32,820 nt of DNA from positions 1 through 32,820 of the forward strand of contig JASEEX010000024.1 in NCBI GenBank assembly GCA_030019415.1, in the 5' to 3' direction. Of the stretch, positions 29,873 to 32,820 are shown one piece after another. Position 1 is the first letter of the stretch. Each line of letters starts with the position of its first letter. The translations under genes were made by a program, and so were the position numbers. Under the pieces are notes generated by a model. The model was not told the origin of the DNA and did no database searches. It worked only from the letters and a program-made list of their open reading frames with translations. Origin of the DNA: Thermodesulfovibrionales bacterium (GTDB taxonomy: Bacteria; Nitrospirota; Thermodesulfovibrionia; Thermodesulfovibrionales; SM23-35).

Positions 29873-30367
29873 TGCTTCCATTGCATAAACAAAACTATTT
29901 ATACTCGCACTTAGGGCAGCGGCAAATTTACCGAGAGGTGCCCGGAACGAACCTACAACCATAGACATCAACACTTTCCTCGGCGGTAGCTCAGCAATAG
30001 CCTTTATATCATTTGATACATAGAACCTGCCTTCGATAATACCACTGTTGATCTTAAGCTTTTCGTTCTTCTTTAAATACTCAATTACCCTTCCCGCTGT
30101 CAGCACGGGGTCATCACAGCTGATAACTACGCCTACAGGGCCTTTGAAAGAGTCCCTTGCAACCGAAACGGGTGTACCAAGGGACGCAATTCTGGCAAAG
30201 GTGTTTTTAACCACTCTATACTTGATATCCCCATCTCTCAGGAGCCTCCTCAACTCCGAAAGCTCAGCAACCGTCATTCCCCTATAATCTGTAAAGATTA
30301 CTGCCTTTGCTTTATTGAAATCGTCTTTAAGTTCAGCTATAACCTGTTCCTTTTCCCCCTTCTTCAG
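29807..30367 (-). CDS. rplJ: 50S ribosomal protein L10, apparent CTG start
   Basis: Translation extends upstream of ATG 30277 as (L/M)KKGEKEQVIAELKDDFNKAKAVIFTDYRGMTVAELSELRRLLRD, the conserved L10 N-terminus. The only start-like codon is CTG at 30367, 1 nt after the rplA stop. Confidence 0.9.
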   Translation of the reverse strand: MKKGEKEQVIAELKDDFNKAKAVIFTDYRGMTVAELSELRRLLRDGDIKYRVVKNTFARIASLGTPVSVARDSFKGPVGVVISCDDPVLTAGRVIEYLKKNEKLKINSGIIEGRFYVSNDIKAIAELPPRKVLMSMVVGSFRAPLGKFAAALSASINSFVYAMEALKTKKVKSEKLKVKSFKTHNS

Positions 30368-30368
30368 T

Positions 30369-31061
30369 TTACACCCCCTTCCCCAGAGATGCTACATCAA
30401 CAGCTATCCCTGGTCCCATAGTTGACGAGATGGATAACTTTTTAAGATACTTACCTTTGCTCGTTGCTGGTTTTGCCTTTACTATCGATTCAATTACTGT
30501 CTTAGCATTATCAAGGAGCTTCTTGGTATCGAATGAGACTCTACCGATCGGGACGTGCACAATACCTGCCTTTTCAGCTTTATATTCTACCTTTCCTGCC
30601 TTTATCTCCCCAACAGCCCTCGAGATATCGAAAGTTACAGTGCCAAGTTTAGGGTTTGGCATAAGCCCTCTTGGACCGAGTATTTTACCGAGTTTCCCCA
30701 CAAGACCCATCATATCAGGGGTTGCAACAGCCTTGTCAAAGTCAAGCCACCCTTTGCTTATCTTCTCGATAAGGTCTTCTGCACCAACAATATCTGCACC
30801 TGCATCTATAGCCTCTTTTTCTTTTTCTCCTTTTGCAAAAACCAGAACCCTCACCTTTTTGCCTATTCCGTGGGGAAGGACAACTGATCCCTTAACCATC
30901 TGGTCTGATTTCCTCGGATCGATACCAAGATTTACCGCTAAGTCGACGGTCTCATCAAACATGGTATAAGAAGATTGCTTTACAAGGCTTACTGCCTCTT
31001 CAAGGGAATATTCCTTGACTCTCTCGATCTTCTCTTTAGCTGCCTTTATCTTTTTCCCCAT
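30369..31061 (-). CDS. rplA: 50S ribosomal protein L1
   Basis: [72 protein letters not shown]. Confidence 0.98.
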   Translation of the reverse strand: MGKKIKAAKEKIERVKEYSLEEAVSLVKQSSYTMFDETVDLAVNLGIDPRKSDQMVKGSVVLPHGIGKKVRVLVFAKGEKEKEAIDAGADIVGAEDLIEKISKGWLDFDKAVATPDMMGLVGKLGKILGPRGLMPNPKLGTVTFDISRAVGEIKAGKVEYKAEKAGIVHVPIGRVSFDTKKLLDNAKTVIESIVKAKPATSKGKYLKKLSISSTMGPGIAVDVASLGKGV

Positions 31062-31147
31062 TTCTTTGAGGAACTTTGTCCCTCAACCTCCCTAAAATTA
31101 ATATTTATTATTCAATTTGGTTTCAAATGGGCGACGCCCCTCTTTGC

Positions 31148-31576
31148 TTAATCTATTATTTCTACCCCCATGCTCCTTGCAGTCCCGCTTATTATCTTTA
31201 CAGCTTCATCGAGAGAGCAGGCATTCAGATCTGGAAGCTTCTTCTGGGCTATTTCTCTAATCTGCGCTGATGTGACCTTTCCAACCTTATCTTTATTGGG
31301 TGCACTTGAACCCTTAATGATACCAGCCGCCTTTTTCAAGAGTTCTGATGCAGGCGGTGTCTTGGTTACGAATGTGAATGACCTATCAGAATAGACCGTT
31401 AATACCACCGGTACTATTGTATCCCCCAGTGCCTGAGTCTGTGAATTAAAGGCCTTACAGAACTCTATAATATTAATACCATGTGGACCAAGGGCTGGCC
31501 CTACAGGTGGTGCGGGATTTGCCTTCCCTGCAGGTATCTGAAGTTTGACCTGAGCAACTACTCCCTTTTTAGCCAT
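31148..31576 (-). CDS. rplK: 50S ribosomal protein L11
   Basis: [40 protein letters not shown]. Confidence 0.98.
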   Translation of the reverse strand: MAKKGVVAQVKLQIPAGKANPAPPVGPALGPHGINIIEFCKAFNSQTQALGDTIVPVVLTVYSDRSFTFVTKTPPASELLKKAAGIIKGSSAPNKDKVGKVTSAQIREIAQKKLPDLNACSLDEAVKIISGTARSMGVEIID

Positions 31577-31589
31577 CTAAACCCCCATA

Positions 31590-31660
31590 TTCTTAAATTC
31601 CAAATTCCAAATCTTAAAACTCTTTTGAAATTTGAATTTTGTATTTTGAATTTTATTTAT
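31590..31660. repeat. AT-rich word repeat between nusG and rplK (AAATTCCAAATTCCAAAT, AATTTGAATTTTGTATTTTGAATTTT)
   Basis: Read directly. Confidence 0.8.
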
Positions 31661-31662
31661 AT

Positions 31663-32187
31663 TCATGCTTTCTCCGCCTGGGAAAAATTAAGCTCTACGG
31701 GTGTCTGCCTGCCGAATATGCTGACCATAACACAAAGCCTACCATGGTCTATATCAATATCCTCTACATAACCAACAAAATTAGTGAAAGGCCCATCAAT
31801 GATCCTGACTTGTTCTCCCTTCTGGAACCTGGTCTTGACCATGGGCATGGGCCCCTTTTCTATCTGCTGAAGTATAACTGCAACCTCTTCCTCGGAAAGG
31901 GCAACAGGTTTTGTTCCGCCTACAAAGCCTGTTACGCGCGGCGTGTTCCTGACGAGGTGCCATGTCTCATCATCCATTTCCATCTCTACAAGTATATATC
32001 CGGGATAAAATTTCTTGTCGATTTCTCTCTTTTTACCCCCTCTTAGCTCTATAACCCTCTCCGTTGGTATAAGAATCCTCGATATCTTTTCCTCCAGACC
32101 CCCTTTATCTCTCCTCTCTTCTATAGTAAGCTTGACTTTCTCTTCATATCCTGAATAGGTGTGAACTACATACCAGTTTTTCCCCAT
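31663..32187 (-). CDS. nusG: Transcription termination/antitermination protein NusG
   Basis: KNWYVVHTYSGYEEKVKLTIEERR, PGYILVEMEMDDETWHLVRNTPRVTGFVG, FTNFVGYVEDIDIDHGRLCVMVSIFGRQTPVELNFSQ. Confidence 0.98.
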   Translation of the reverse strand: MGKNWYVVHTYSGYEEKVKLTIEERRDKGGLEEKISRILIPTERVIELRGGKKREIDKKFYPGYILVEMEMDDETWHLVRNTPRVTGFVGGTKPVALSEEEVAVILQQIEKGPMPMVKTRFQKGEQVRIIDGPFTNFVGYVEDIDIDHGRLCVMVSIFGRQTPVELNFSQAEKA

Positions 32188-32191
32188 AGCC

Positions 32192-32377
32192 TTACCTTAG
32201 CACCAACCCTACTAATTTTGAAAGGCCGAGATCGACAATGCCCAAGAATAATGAAATAACCAAGACAGTGATTATAACAACCCAGGTCGAACCCATGAGT
32301 TCATCCCTTGATGGGAAAACCACTTTCTTTATCTCGATCTTCACTTCTCTGAAAAATTCCTTAACTTTGTTTAACAT
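32192..32377 (-). CDS. secE: Preprotein translocase subunit SecE
   Basis: KVKEFFREVKIEIKKVVFPSRDELMGSTWVVIITVLVISLFLGIVD. Confidence 0.95.
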   Translation of the reverse strand: MLNKVKEFFREVKIEIKKVVFPSRDELMGSTWVVIITVLVISLFLGIVDLGLSKLVGLVLR

Positions 32378-32439
32378 AGTATCCTATCAGTCAATAATTC
32401 TGAATTTTAACTCATAACTTATAACTTACAACTTTTAAG

Positions 32440-32516
32440 TGGCAGGCCAGGAGGGATTTGAACCCCCAACCCTCGGATTTGGAGTCCGATGCTCTATCCG
32501 TTAGAGCTACTGGCCT
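32440..32516 (-). tRNA. trnW: tRNA-Trp (anticodon CCA), CCA end encoded
   Basis: AGGCCAG TA GCTC TAACGGATA GAGC A TCGGA CTCCAAA TCCGA GGGTT GGGGG TTCAAAT CCCTC CTGGCCT G CCA; all four helices pair. Confidence 0.96.
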
Positions 32517-32522
32517 ATCTTT

Positions 32523-32585
32523 TTTAAATTCCAAATCTCAAATTCCAAATGTTTGGTTATTTGGAATTTGGTTATTGGTTATTTC
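32523..32585. repeat. AT-rich word repeat between trnW and rpmG (AAATTCCAAAT..., ATTTGGAATTTGGTTATTGGTTATTT)
   Basis: Shares the module AAATAACCAATAACCAAAT with 9668 onward. Confidence 0.8.
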
Positions 32586-32737
32586 TAAGATTTTATCTCC
32601 TTGTGTAATGTATGCCTCCTGCAATGTCTGCAGTATTTCTTCAGCTGAAGCTTGTCGGGTGTATTCTTTTTATTCTTTGTACTTGAATAGTTCCTATTCT
32701 TGCACTCTGTGCACTGAAAAAGGATTATATCACGCAT
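32585..32737 (-). CDS. rpmG: 50S ribosomal protein L33
   Basis: Translated by hand: [50 protein letters not shown]. Not in the supplied ORF track. Confidence 0.97.
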   Translation of the reverse strand: MRDIILFQCTECKNRNYSSTKNKKNTPDKLQLKKYCRHCRRHTLHKEIKS

Positions 32738-32765
32738 TCTAACTCCCTACACATCTGTGTTCTTC

Positions 32766-32820
32766 TCACTCCAGTATCTCCGTAACAACACCTGCACCTA
32801 CAGTCCTTCCGCCCTCTCTT
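32766..32820 (-). CDS. tuf: Elongation factor Tu, C-terminal end (partial at window edge)
   Basis: Minus-strand translation ...REGGRTVGAGVVTEILE* is the EF-Tu C-terminus. Confidence 0.93.
   Translation of the reverse strand, partial: REGGRTVGAGVVTEILE

Noticed and set aside
32458-32742. 94-aa plus-strand ORF
   Set aside because: Runs across tRNA-Trp and antisense to rpmG.

Overview
This window looks like a bacterial chromosome segment, possibly Nitrospirota-like (a weak inference from protein style only). It contains: (i) a 3' fragment of an IS1634/IS4-type transposase abutting a truncated STAS/HATPase-like gene; (ii) a minus-strand block with UPF0158, DUF1284, queC, plsY, pgsA and a complete Kdo pathway, kdsC-kdsD-kdsA-pyrG-kdsB; (iii) a plus-strand block with a divergent ATP-PEPCK-like P-loop protein, an M50 protease and trpS; (iv) a patch of gene remnants and membrane-quality-control genes (internally deleted M48 peptidase, DUF362, hflK-hflC-J-domain, a chimeric remnant, a P-type cation ATPase); (v) the classic tuf-rpmG-trnW-secE-nusG-rplKAJL-rpoBC block on the minus strand, followed by a Mut7-C protein. 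Two signals stand out. First, palindromic modules flanked by short direct repeats sit IN FRAME inside conserved housekeeping enzymes (twice in queC, once in kdsB). They share a core with compensatory base changes, resembling Rickettsia palindromic elements. A related lexicon of AT-rich repeats fills spacers of the ribosomal operon and encodes the rplJ C-terminus. Second, a densely structured ~190-nt intergenic region lies upstream of hflKC: a perfect 14-bp inverted repeat carrying TATAAT boxes, three internal hairpins, and two mutually exclusive hairpins just before the RBS. No CRISPR array or prophage was found. No alignments, folding or database searches were run.
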